DNA from: Neisseria bacilliformis
GTDB taxonomy: Bacteria; Pseudomonadota; Gammaproteobacteria; Burkholderiales; Neisseriaceae
Direction of reading: 5' to 3'
NCBI RefSeq assembly: GCF_014055025.1
Contig: NZ_CP059571.1
Span: 1,550,001 to 1,614,000, forward strand
Length of the DNA stretch: 64,000 nucleotides
Positions 10,213 through 18,420 of this stretch are shown in pieces. The translations under genes were made by a program, and so were the position numbers. Below the pieces are notes generated by a model that saw nothing but the letters and a program-made list of their open reading frames with translations, had not been told where the DNA came from and did not search any database. Each line of letters opens with the position of its first letter. Within the stretch, counting starts at the first letter, position 1.

Positions 10213-11019
10213 GTAGGTCGGGCATTCATGCCCGACATGTTTAAATTTCCGACAATGGGCAGTCGGGCATAAATGCCCGACCTACGGATTTCGGTGGGAT
10301 GAGTGTAGGGTGTGTGGCGCAAGCCACGCACGCGGTTTCCTTCGCAGCGGTTGTCCGAAAGCAATTTAAAAAACGAAAGGCCGTCTGAAAAACCGTTCCA
10401 CAGTAGTAGTTGCAGGTCGGATTCTCGAATCCGACATTTTCCCGCAGCATCACCCCGCCGCGAGGGATGTCGGATACAAGTATCCGGCCTACGGCTGCCA
10501 ACAGGTAGTTGGCTGCGCCGAAGCTGCGCTTTCAGACGGCCTCAAAATCAGTAGGTCGGGCATTCATGCCCGACATGTTTAAATTTCCGACAATGGGCAG
10601 TCTGGCATAAATGCCCGACCTACGGATTTCGGCGGGATGAGTGCAGGACGTGTTGCCCCGAAGCAGCGCACATGGTTTCCGCGTGCGGCAGCCGTTCGGA
10701 CAATGCAATTCAAGAAGGCAAGAGGCCGTCTGAAAACGCGTTTTACGCTTTTCAGACGGCCTCTGCCATTCAACAGGCAGGTTGGATCAAGACACGACAC
10801 CCGCGCAACCCTGCCGATGTTGGGTTTGAACCCAAGCTACCCGCTGCCGCTAAGGTAGGGTGTGTCGCCCCGCGACGCACGCGTTCCCTGCCCTGCAACA
10901 CATGCCCGCATCCCGCAAGCCCAAAAACCGCGTGCGTGCCTGCGGCACACACCCTACGCAAAGGCTTGGAGGCTGTCTGAAAGCGCGGCTTCGGCGCAGC
11001 CAAAACCGTAAAACACGTT
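10213..11019. repeat. Mosaic of REP-like palindromes and uptake sequences
   Basis: No gene seen in this 800-base spacer. In order: a bipartite GTAGGTCGGGCAT/ATGCCCGACCTAC element (10213-10285); a GTAGGGTGTGTGGCGC repeat (10305); a GTCGGATTC/GAATCCGAC element (about 10412-10493); a second GTAGGTCGGGCAT element (10551-10623) almost identical to the first, followed like it by a copy of the GTGTGGCGC type; uptake pair 10723-10762; a GTTGGGT-family element (about 10780-10857); and two more GTAGGGTG-type repeats. The duplicated order of units suggests block duplication. Confidence 0.75.
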
Positions 11020-11020
11020 T

Positions 11021-11794
11021 TCAGACGGCCTCCAAGCCTTTGCGGCGGCCAAACCACAGCGCGGCGGCGAAAAACACCAACTGCGCCAGATTAAAGGTTG
11101 CGCCGCCAACCGCCGCCGCCACCGGCGAATGCGGGAACAGGCTGCACGACAACCCGACCGCCAGCCCGACAGGCAGCGGATTGAACCACGCGGCGGCGCA
11201 CGGCAGGCGGGTTTGCCCGCGCAGGGCCTGCACCAGCAGAATCAGAAATGCCGCCGCCGCGCAGCCCACAGAAGCCCACCAATGGACGGCGAGCATACGG
11301 TAGAAAGCGGCAAACTGCGCCAGCAGCAGCGCATGATCGGCAGGCGCGGCACTCGGCAGCGTCTGCGCCGACATACCCAGATAGTAAAAACCCGCATGCC
11401 CCAGCGGCGAGAGCGCGTAAGCCGCAAACAACAGCGCAAAACAGCACGCCGCCGCCCCGCTCCGCCGCATCAGCCGGTACACGCCGAAAGCGGCGGCCAG
11501 ATACAGTGCCGCAGAGAACGTGGCGGGCAATACGCCCCAAAACAGCCGTTCGGGCGAACCGTCCAGCATCAGCAAGGCCAAATCCGCTTTTCCATCCAAA
11601 TCCGCCGCCAGCGTTTGCGACAACAACGGATATTTTTCCGGCGCGGGCACAAAGCCCACCAGCAGCATATCCGCCGCCGCCCAGCAGACCGCCGCCAACG
11701 CGCCCGCCGCCAGCAGCGGCTGCGTGGCAATGACATGGCCGCCGCGTTTTTCAGACGGCCTTTCCGCTTCGGCCGCCGCATCTGTTTTGCCCAT
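11021..11794 (-). CDS. Hypothetical integral membrane protein
   Basis: 257 residues with about seven hydrophobic segments, for example AAGALAAVCWAAADMLLVGF, AALYLAAAFGVYRL, AACCFALLFAAYAL and LILLVQALRG. I do not recognise a function; the layout suggests a small conserved membrane family (possibly DUF6796-like), which I cannot confirm. The start at 11794 has a strong AAGGAGG five bases upstream. An uptake sequence (11750-11761) lies in frame near the N-terminus and encodes the RPSEK insert. The gene ends EAV because its stop is the TGA of the uptake sequence at 11020-11031. Confidence 0.7.
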   Translation of the reverse strand: MGKTDAAAEAERPSEKRGGHVIATQPLLAAGALAAVCWAAADMLLVGFVPAPEKYPLLSQTLAADLDGKADLALLMLDGSPERLFWGVLPATFSAALYLAAAFGVYRLMRRSGAAACCFALLFAAYALSPLGHAGFYYLGMSAQTLPSAAPADHALLLAQFAAFYRMLAVHWWASVGCAAAAFLILLVQALRGQTRLPCAAAWFNPLPVGLAVGLSCSLFPHSPVAAAVGGATFNLAQLVFFAAALWFGRRKGLEAV

Positions 11795-11825
11795 GGCATC
11801 CTCCTTTTCGTTTGCCGGCTGTTTG

Positions 11826-11856
11826 AGGCCGTCTGAAAAACGGTTTCAGACGGCCT
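11826..11856. terminator. Uptake-sequence hairpin upstream of the membrane protein gene
   Basis: Inverted uptake pair with a 7-base loop in the divergent spacer before the corC-like gene. It may act on either strand. A further single copy lies at 11944-11955, close to the next start codon. Confidence 0.5.
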
Positions 11857-11996
11857 CAAACGCCGTTCCGTTTCATATAAACCGCTGCGATTAAAGCACA
11901 TTCCCGCCCGCCGTCCAAACCGCCCGCGCCTGATGCGCGGTTTTTCAGACGGCCTTGATGGTAAAATGCCGCCGTTTTCCACTCTCCCACCGTTTG

Positions 11997-13292
11997 ATGA
12001 CCATCCTCCAAGCCCTTTTCGTCCTCGTGCTGCTGATTACCGTCAGCGCATTCGTTTCCAGTGCCGAACTCTCGCTGGCCTCGGCGCGCAAAATCAAGCT
12101 GCAAGTGATGGCCAAAGACGGCGGCGACACCCGCGCGCTCGACGTGCTCAATATGCAGCAGCAGCCGGGCAGCTTCATCACCATCGTCCAAATCGGCCTC
12201 AACGCCGTGGCGATTCTGGCCGGTATTGTCGGCGAAGCGGCGGTGCGCCCCTATTTCGCCGCTTGGTTTGCCCGTTTCGGCACTTGGGGTGAAACCACCG
12301 CGCCGCTGCTCACCTTCGTTCTGGTAACCGGCAGCTTCATCCTTGTGGCCGACCTGATGCCCAAACGGCTGGCCATAACCTATCCCGAAGCCGTGGCCGT
12401 GCGCATCGTGCGGCCGATGATGTTTCTGATTTTCCTGTTGAAACCCTTTGTCTGGATATTCGACGGCCTGGCCAACGCCGTGTTCAAGCTGCTGAAAATC
12501 CCCACCGTGCGCCAAGAGCAGCTCACCTCCGAAGACATCTACGCCGTGGTTGATGCCGGCGCGCAGGCGGGCGTGCTCAAACAGCAGGAACACTACCTGA
12601 TTGAAAACATCTTCGACATGCAGGCGCGCACCGTTACCTCCACCATGAGCACGCGCGAATACATTGCCTATTTCGACAAAAACGACGACAGCGCAACCGT
12701 GCTCGAAGCCATGTCGGAAAAGCCGCACAACAAATTCCTCGTTTGCGACGGCGACTTGGAGCGCGTCATCGGCTACATCGAATCGCACACCCTGTTAACC
12801 CTGTTTCTCAAAGAAAAAAGCGTGCGCCTCACCGACAAGCGCGTGCTGCGCAAAGCCCTGTTCATCCCCGACACGCTGTCGCTGTACGACGTGTTGGAAA
12901 CCTTCAAAACCTCGGGCGAGGATTTCGCCGTGGTCGTCAACGAATACGCGCTGGTGGTCGGCGTGGTAACGCTCAAAGACGTGATGAGCATCGTGATGGG
13001 CGAGCTGGTCAACACCGAAGAAGAGCCGCAAATCATCCGCCGCACCGAAGATACTTGGCTGGTGGACGGCGCGACCCCGCTCGCCGACGTCATGCGTGCG
13101 CTGGACATCGAAGCCTTCCCCAACTCGGAAAACTACGAAACCATCGCTGGCTTTATGATGTATTCCCTGCGCAAAATCCCGAAACGCACCGATTTTCTGG
13201 TGTACGGCCGCTACAAATTTGAAATCATCGACACCGAAAACCTCAAAATCGACCAGCTTTTGGTAACCCGGCAGGACGTTGCGGCAGATTGA
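11997..13292 (+). CDS. HlyC/CorC family protein (CNNM domain plus CBS pair)
   Basis: 431 residues. The first 190 residues form a CNNM (DUF21) membrane domain with the motif SSAELSLASARKIKL and later LVADLMPKRLAITYPE. A CBS pair follows (VTSTMSTREYIAYF, then VVVNEYALVVGVVTLKDVM), and the C-terminal CorC_HlyC domain contains EDTWLVDGATPLADVM. Such proteins are linked to magnesium or cobalt efflux or to hemolysin-like phenotypes. I use the ATG at 11997 because hydrophobic sequence begins at once; the longer frame to 11955 adds a basic, unmatched extension. Confidence 0.88.
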   Translation: MTILQALFVLVLLITVSAFVSSAELSLASARKIKLQVMAKDGGDTRALDVLNMQQQPGSFITIVQIGLNAVAILAGIVGEAAVRPYFAAWFARFGTWGETTAPLLTFVLVTGSFILVADLMPKRLAITYPEAVAVRIVRPMMFLIFLLKPFVWIFDGLANAVFKLLKIPTVRQEQLTSEDIYAVVDAGAQAGVLKQQEHYLIENIFDMQARTVTSTMSTREYIAYFDKNDDSATVLEAMSEKPHNKFLVCDGDLERVIGYIESHTLLTLFLKEKSVRLTDKRVLRKALFIPDTLSLYDVLETFKTSGEDFAVVVNEYALVVGVVTLKDVMSIVMGELVNTEEEPQIIRRTEDTWLVDGATPLADVMRALDIEAFPNSENYETIAGFMMYSLRKIPKRTDFLVYGRYKFEIIDTENLKIDQLLVTRQDVAAD

Positions 13293-13455
13293 TTGTAGTA
13301 GGGCAAAATAGGAAATACACATCGTAGGCCGGGCTTTAGCCCGGCTGACCCGTTATTTCCCAATATTCCCGGGCTGAAGCCCGGCCTGCATTCTGAGCCA
13401 AGGCAGGTTGGGTCGAAACCCAACATCTGCGCAACCTGACCTACCCGCCTGATTC

Positions 13456-13559
13456 CGTCATTCCCGTGCAGGCGGGAATCTTCTCCGGCATTCGGCCATG
13501 CTTGAAAGAACAAACAGTTGCGCAACCTCGCCAAGATTCCCGCCTGCGCGGGAATGACG
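13456..13559. repeat. dRS3-bounded 104-base unit, copy 1
   Basis: CGTCATTCCCGTGCAGGCGG... opens and an inverted dRS3 closes the unit. Core palindromes at 13460-13479 and 13536-13555. Same length and clearly similar centre to the unit at 20601-20704. Confidence 0.8.
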
Positions 13560-13748
13560 TCGGTAGAAGTTTCGTAGGGTGCGTCGCCCGAGGCGGCGCA
13601 CGCGTTCTCCATTTTTTAATGCGAAAGGCCGTCTGAAAAACCGCTTTTACGGTTTTCAGACGGCCTCCCGTTTCCCCACCGCACAAGCAACCGCCGCAAC
13701 ACACAAACCGCGTGCCTGGCTTACGCCATACACCCTACCGAGCGGCAG

Positions 13749-13802
13749 AGGCCGTCTGAAAACGAAGTTTCGGCGCAGCCAAAACCGGTTTTCAGACGGC
13801 CT
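13749..13802 (-). terminator. Uptake-sequence hairpin after the HlyD-like gene
   Basis: Inverted uptake pair 35 bases beyond the stop codon of the minus-strand hlyD-type gene. Confidence 0.55.
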
Positions 13803-13836
13803 TTCGGTTTGCACAGCCCAAAGCTGTGGCAAGACC

Positions 13837-14895
13837 CTACTGCGGCAGGCGCACTGCCAAATCCTGCGGCCAGGCGGTGTTGGCGTCGGTTTTGACGTAG
13901 CCGTTGCCGGTCATGCCGCCTTTGAGCAGGCCGCTGTATTTGGCGGCGGTGTCGGCAGGGATTTTCAGCTTCACTTTAAACATCAGCTTGGCGCGTTCGT
14001 TTTCGGTTTCCACCGATTTGGGCGTGAACTGCGCCTCGGTGGCGACAAACTTGATTTGCGCGGGGAACACGGCGTCCACGCTGTCGAGCCGGATGCGCGC
14101 CTCGCCGCCCACTTTCAGACGGCCTGCGTCGTGGTTGGGCAGAAAAATGTTCATCGACACGTCGGTCGGGTCGAGCAGGCTGACCACTTTCGAGCCGGAG
14201 GCCACCACGCTGCCGACTTCGGCGATTTTGTATTCCACCCGTCCGGCAATCGGCGCGCGGATATTCATGTCGTCGTTGGCCGACGCGGCCGATTTCACGG
14301 CGGCGGCGGCCTGCTGCGCGCCCGCCTGCGCCTCGGCTTCGGCGGCGCGGCTCTGGGCGACGGTGGACTGCGCTTCGGCGTGGGCGGCCTCGGCGGCCTT
14401 CACGGCGGCGGCGGCGCGTTCGTAGTCGGCGCGGCGGCGTTCGGCCTCGGCGGGGGAAACCAGGTTGTCGGACAACATCTTGCGGGCGTTGTCCCATTCC
14501 ATTTTCGCCACGCGCTGCTGCTGGCGGGCGGCCTCGATATTGGCCTCGGCGCGCGCCACGGTGCGCCGCATCTGTTCGCCGGCCGCCTGCGCCCGCTGTA
14601 TCGCCTCGCGCTGGCGCAGTTCGGCCGCCCGCGCTTCTTCCAGACGGCTGCTGCTGGTGTCGGACGAGAGTTCGGCCAGAATGTCGCCCGCCTTCACATC
14701 CGCGCCCTCCTCGGCCTGCATGGTTTTGACGCGGCCGGGGTAGAGGCTGGCCACGTCGATGCGGTTCAGTTCCAGCCGCCCGTTGGAGGAGGCGATGCCC
14801 GCAGGCAGGGCGGACGCGTGCTGTGCGCGGTAGTAGAAGAAACCGCCCGCCGCCGCCAGCGCGGCAGCGGGCAGCAGCCAAATCGCTTTGTTCAT
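13837..14895 (-). CDS. HlyD family periplasmic adaptor (membrane fusion) protein
   Basis: 352 residues. An N-terminal membrane anchor (IWLLPAAALAAAGGFFYY) is followed by a lipoyl-type half motif (GRVKTMQAEEGADVKAGDIL), a long Ala/Glu/Arg-rich coiled coil (about residues 85-225) and the second half motif (IRAPIAGRVEYKIAEVGSVV), then a beta-barrel. The family links an inner membrane ABC or MFS pump to an outer membrane channel; YhiI/EmrA-type proteins look like this. No pump gene is adjacent in the window, which is unusual. The start MNKAIWLL at 14895 is preferred over a frame to 14985 that lacks a signal-like N-terminus. Confidence 0.85.
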   Translation of the reverse strand: MNKAIWLLPAAALAAAGGFFYYRAQHASALPAGIASSNGRLELNRIDVASLYPGRVKTMQAEEGADVKAGDILAELSSDTSSSRLEEARAAELRQREAIQRAQAAGEQMRRTVARAEANIEAARQQQRVAKMEWDNARKMLSDNLVSPAEAERRRADYERAAAAVKAAEAAHAEAQSTVAQSRAAEAEAQAGAQQAAAAVKSAASANDDMNIRAPIAGRVEYKIAEVGSVVASGSKVVSLLDPTDVSMNIFLPNHDAGRLKVGGEARIRLDSVDAVFPAQIKFVATEAQFTPKSVETENERAKLMFKVKLKIPADTAAKYSGLLKGGMTGNGYVKTDANTAWPQDLAVRLPQ

Positions 14896-14985
14896 TGTTC
14901 TGCTTTCTGAAAGGGAGGGAAAACGGCGGTCATGATAAGGTTTCCCGCCCGCCGCAGGCAAGCGCGGCGGCCGCAAATGTGGCAA

Positions 14986-15026
14986 AGGCCGTCTGAAAAG
15001 GCGGTATGCCGTTTTTCAGACGGCCT
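14986..15026. terminator. Uptake-sequence hairpin between divergent hlyD-like gene and mlaC
   Basis: Inverted uptake pair in the divergent spacer, 60 bases before the mlaC start. Being upstream of both genes, it is more likely an uptake site than a working terminator. Confidence 0.4.
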
Positions 15027-15085
15027 TTGCCAGCGGCGGTGCAAGCTGATAAAGTGCCGCCGTTTTTGAAAAGAAAGGCGTTTTT

Positions 15086-15679
15086 ATGTACAGAACAAGC
15101 ATGCTTGCCGCCCTGATTGCCGCCGCGCCGGTGGTGCAGGCGGCGCAAAACCACCCCGCGCAGCAGCAGGTGCAGCAGAACATCGACGCGGTGATGGACA
15201 TCGTGAAAAACAAATCGCTCAACGAAGAGCAGCGCATCCGCCGCGTGGAGCAGTATGCCGACCGCTTCCTCGACTACGAACGGCTCTCGGCCACCGCCGT
15301 CGGCCTGCCCTGGCGGCAGTTTTCCGCCGCGCAGAAGCAGGAATTCATCCGCGCGTTCAAAGACATGATTATCGCCATGTATGCCCGCTCCGCCATGATG
15401 AACGCCGAACGCGCCGAGGTGAAAGTGCTGCCGAAAATGACGACCCACGGCAACAAAACCGATGTTTACTCGGAAATCGTAACCCCCTCGGGCAAGAAAT
15501 ACGAAGTGGGTTACCAGCTCTACCAAAACGGCAGCGTTTACAAGCTCTACAACATCCAGGTGGACGGCGTGAGCATCGTTACCGTGTACCGCAACCAGTT
15601 CGGCGAACTCATCGCGCAAAAAGGCATCGACGGCATGATCGGCGCGGTGAAAAACAAAAGCCTGAAAAAAGCCGAATAA
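15086..15679 (+). CDS. mlaC: MlaC/Ttg2D-like phospholipid-binding ABC transporter substrate protein
   Basis: 197 residues. A signal peptide (MYRTSMLAALIAAAPVVQA) is followed by the MlaC fold: RIRRVEQYADRFLDYERLSATAVG, RQFSAAQKQEFIRAFKDMI and the closing YRNQFGELIAQKGIDGMI. MlaC carries phospholipids through the periplasm between the MlaA-porin complex and MlaFEDB. The gene is not in an mla operon here: its neighbours are an HlyD-type adaptor and tpx. AAAGG precedes the ATG. Confidence 0.88.
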   Translation: MYRTSMLAALIAAAPVVQAAQNHPAQQQVQQNIDAVMDIVKNKSLNEEQRIRRVEQYADRFLDYERLSATAVGLPWRQFSAAQKQEFIRAFKDMIIAMYARSAMMNAERAEVKVLPKMTTHGNKTDVYSEIVTPSGKKYEVGYQLYQNGSVYKLYNIQVDGVSIVTVYRNQFGELIAQKGIDGMIGAVKNKSLKKAE

Positions 15680-15770
15680 ACTCCTTTTCAGACGGCCTTT
15701 GATCTGTTGCGAAACATGAAGAGGCCGTCTGAAAAACCGTTTTCCCCACCAACCCCGCAAAGGAAACCCC

Positions 15771-16265
15771 ATGAGCAAAGTAACCCTGCAAGGCAACCCC
15801 GTCGAAATCGGCGGCAGCTTCCCCGCCGCCGGAGCCGCCGCACCCGCCCTGTCGCTGGCCGCCGGCGATTTGTCCGACAAAACGCTGGCCGATTTCGCCG
15901 GCAAACGCAAAGTGCTGAACATCTTCCCCAGCGTGGACACCAACGTCTGCGCCCAGTCGGTGCGCACCTTCAACGAACGCGCCTCCTCGCTGGACAACGC
16001 CGTGGTGCTGTGCATCTCCGCCGACCTGCCCTTCGCCCAGGCGCGCTTCTGCGGCGCGGAAGGGCTGGACAACGTGGTGTCCCTCTCCACCTTCCGCAGC
16101 AGCTTCGCCCGCGACTGGGGCGTGGCCATTGAAAGCGGCCCGCTGCGCGGCCTCACCGCCCGCGCCGTGGTGGTTTTGGACGAAAACGACAAAGTGCTGC
16201 ACGCCGAACTCGTCCCCGAAATCGCCCGCGAACCGGACTACGACGCCGCGCTGACCGTGTTGTAA
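15771..16265 (+). CDS. tpx: Thiol peroxidase
   Basis: 164 residues. This is an atypical two-cysteine peroxiredoxin that reduces hydroperoxides with thioredoxin. The peroxidatic cysteine is Cys60 in [18 protein letters not shown], the resolving cysteine is Cys94 in ARFCGAEG, and the C-terminus [15 protein letters not shown] is typical. AAAGGAAACCCC lies just before the ATG. It sits downstream of mlaC, separated by two uptake sequences. Confidence 0.96.
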   Translation: MSKVTLQGNPVEIGGSFPAAGAAAPALSLAAGDLSDKTLADFAGKRKVLNIFPSVDTNVCAQSVRTFNERASSLDNAVVLCISADLPFAQARFCGAEGLDNVVSLSTFRSSFARDWGVAIESGPLRGLTARAVVVLDENDKVLHAELVPEIAREPDYDAALTVL

Positions 16266-16286
16266 ACACATCGTTTTTGCAAGTTG

Positions 16287-16392
16287 AGGCCGTCTGAAAA
16301 ACCTGTTTTACCGTTTTCAGACGGCCTCAAAGCGTATCCGCCGGTTGGACAGAGGCCGTCTGAAAACCGCATTTCCGGTTTTCAGACGGCCT
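16287..16392 (+). terminator. Two tandem uptake-sequence hairpins after tpx
   Basis: Inverted uptake pairs at 16287-16327 and 16353-16392, in series after the tpx stop codon. Confidence 0.65.
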
Positions 16393-16483
16393 TTTCCGCT
16401 TCAATTGACATGGATTAAGCCGCCAAAACGGCGCGCCGCTAAAATCGCGTTTTTCAAAAACCATACCAATAAGGGAAAACGAC

Positions 16484-17026
16484 ATGGCCTATTTTGATTG
16501 GACACCGGACTTGGACAGCGGCATCGCGCTGGTGGACGAGCAGCACAAAATCCTCGTGCGCTGCATCAACGAACTGCACGAAGCCAACAGCCGCAAGGAT
16601 TTCGCGGCAGAAGGGAAAATCATCGAAGACTTAATCCGCTACACCGTCGAGCATTTCACCGACGAAGAACGGCTGATGGACGAGGCGGGCTACTCCCTGT
16701 CCAAACAACATAAAGCGATACACCAGCGTTTTGTTTCCAAAGTGGGCGAAATGCAGCAAAGCCACCAGGCGGGGCAGGACATCGGCCAGACACTTCTGGA
16801 CGTGCTGCATTCGTGGCTATTCACCCACATCAGCCACCACGACCGCGGCTTTATCGCCGTGGTGCAGAAACATCTGGCCGCGCGGCACGCCGAAAACGAA
16901 ACAATAGCGGCGGAAGAAGCGGTCAACGCCGCCTTCGTCCGTCCGCGCCGCAGCGGCGGCGGTTTTGCCACCGTGGCCGACATGGAAGCCGACAGCCCGC
17001 AACATGCGCCAAAAGCGCAAGCCTGA
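16484..17026 (+). CDS. Bacteriohemerythrin
   Basis: 180 residues. The first 135 residues form a hemerythrin four-helix bundle with the di-iron ligands in order: LVDEQHKIL, HFTDEERLM, QHKAIHQRF and WLFTHISHHDRGF. The family binds oxygen reversibly and is linked to oxygen supply or protection from oxygen and nitric oxide stress. About 45 C-terminal residues (Ala/Pro-rich, RPRRSGGGFATVADME) have no family match and look disordered. The gene is monocistronic with an uptake-sequence hairpin after it. Confidence 0.9.
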   Translation: MAYFDWTPDLDSGIALVDEQHKILVRCINELHEANSRKDFAAEGKIIEDLIRYTVEHFTDEERLMDEAGYSLSKQHKAIHQRFVSKVGEMQQSHQAGQDIGQTLLDVLHSWLFTHISHHDRGFIAVVQKHLAARHAENETIAAEEAVNAAFVRPRRSGGGFATVADMEADSPQHAPKAQA

Positions 17027-17055
17027 CCTTCCGGCAGACACAGCCGCTCCGCGAA

Positions 17056-17094
17056 AGGCCGTCTGAAAACCGCATCCGCGTTTTCAGACGGCCT
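17056..17094 (+). terminator. Uptake-sequence hairpin after the hemerythrin gene
   Basis: Inverted uptake pair (17056-17067 and 17083-17094), 30 bases past the stop. Confidence 0.65.
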
Positions 17095-17164
17095 CATATG
17101 TATATACTGCGCCCTGCATCTTTCCCATTTTGTTTCGCCCCGCCATCAACGGCGGCGGTTTTGT

Positions 17165-17194
17165 TTGCCCGAAACGCTTGTCCGCCAATATAAT
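17165..17194 (+). promoter_or_regulatory. Candidate promoter for potGHI
   Basis: TTGCCC (17165-17170) and TATAAT (17189-17194) are 18 bases apart, about 95 bases before the potG start. The -10 matches consensus perfectly. Confidence 0.5.
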
Positions 17195-17288
17195 ATGCGG
17201 CTTTTTTCCGCAGCCCCGCGCGGGGCTGTTCGATTCACCCTTTCGAGTTCCGTTTCAGCCGGTATCGAGTTTCTTTGGAGCATTGAAG

Positions 17289-18407
17289 ATGACCACAGAA
17301 TCCGCCGCCCAGCCCTATCTGCAAATCAGGGGGCTGGTGAAAAAATTCGGTGAAAACTTCGCCGTCAACCACATCAGCCTCAACATCGAACAGCACGAAA
17401 TCTTCGCCCTGCTCGGCAGCTCCGGCTCGGGCAAATCCACCCTGCTGCGCATGCTGGCCGGCATGGAAACGCCCTCGGAGGGCAGCATCATCCTCGACGG
17501 CCAGGACATCACTGCCCTCGCCCCCTACGACCGCCCCATCAATATGATGTTCCAAAGCTACGCCCTCTTCCCGCACATGACGGTGGAGCAGAACATCGCC
17601 TTCGGCCTGAAACAGGACAAAGTCCCCGCCGCCGAAATCCGCGAACGCGTCGACGAAATGCTGCGCCTGGTGCAGATGGCCAAATACGCCAAACGCAAGC
17701 CGCACCAACTCTCCGGCGGCCAGCAGCAGCGCGTCGCACTCGCCCGCTCGCTGGCCAAACGCCCCAAACTGCTGCTTTTGGACGAACCCCTCGGCGCGCT
17801 CGACAAAAAACTGCGCCAGCAAACCCAGCTCGAACTGGTGAACACGCTGGAAAAAGTGGGTGTAACCTGCATCATGGTAACGCACGACCAGGAAGAAGCC
17901 ATGACCATGGCCACCCGCGTGGCGATTATGTCCGACGGCGAATTGCAGCAGGTGGACACCCCCAGCAACATCTACGACTACCCCAACAGCCGCTTCACCG
18001 CCGAGTTCATCGGCGAAACCAACATCTTTGAAGGCACAGTCGCCCACAAAGACGACAGCCACGCCCTCATCGACTGCCCCGAACTGCCGAGCAAGGTGTA
18101 CACCGACCAGAAATTCGAGGCGGAAAACGGCCAAACCGTGTGGGTGAGCATCCGCCCCGAAGACATCGACCTGCACAAGGAAAAACCCGCCCACCGCGAC
18201 ACCCACAACTGGGCCAAAGGCACGGTCAAAGACATCGCCTATCTGGGCAGCTACGCCATTTACCACGTGCAGACCGACAGCGGCCGCATCGTCAAAAGCC
18301 AAGTGCCCGCGCCCTACTGGTACGTGCGCAACCTCACCCCGCCGACCTGGGGCGACGAAGTGTATCTCGACTGGCCGGAAAACCAGCCCACCCCGCTGAC
18401 CCGCTAG
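17289..18407 (+). CDS. potG: Polyamine ABC transporter ATP-binding protein
   Basis: 372 residues. Walker A GSSGSGKST, signature LSGGQQQRVALARSLA and Walker B LLLLDEPLGALD are intact, and a C-terminal TOBE-type domain (WVSIRPEDIDL) is present. Together with the two following permeases it forms a spermidine/putrescine importer. Length and sequence style fit PotG slightly better than PotA. The ATG at 17289 is chosen over an in-frame upstream start because the sequence MTTESAAQPYLQIRGLVKKF begins the ATPase domain. No substrate-binding protein gene (potF/potD) is in the window. Confidence 0.9.
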   Translation: MTTESAAQPYLQIRGLVKKFGENFAVNHISLNIEQHEIFALLGSSGSGKSTLLRMLAGMETPSEGSIILDGQDITALAPYDRPINMMFQSYALFPHMTVEQNIAFGLKQDKVPAAEIRERVDEMLRLVQMAKYAKRKPHQLSGGQQQRVALARSLAKRPKLLLLDEPLGALDKKLRQQTQLELVNTLEKVGVTCIMVTHDQEEAMTMATRVAIMSDGELQQVDTPSNIYDYPNSRFTAEFIGETNIFEGTVAHKDDSHALIDCPELPSKVYTDQKFEAENGQTVWVSIRPEDIDLHKEKPAHRDTHNWAKGTVKDIAYLGSYAIYHVQTDSGRIVKSQVPAPYWYVRNLTPPTWGDEVYLDWPENQPTPLTR

Positions 18408-18420
18408 GAGACCCTCTGAA

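Larger units (their letters stand above)
13293..13836. repeat. Repeat spacer: REP-like elements, dRS3 pair and uptake sequences
   Basis: No gene seen. It holds a GTAGGCCGGGCTTTAGCCC bipartite element (13324-13388); a GTTGGGT half element (about 13404); a 104-base unit bounded by two dRS3 palindromes (13460-13479 and 13536-13555); a GTAGGGTGCGTCGCCC repeat (13574); uptake pairs at 13626-13666 and 13749-13802; and a further GTAGGGTG-type repeat read backwards (about 13707-13738). Confidence 0.75.

Noticed and set aside
10213-10960. Possible CRISPR array in the repeat spacer
   Set aside because: Repeats are palindromes of different families with irregular spacing and no unique equal-length spacers; no cas genes.
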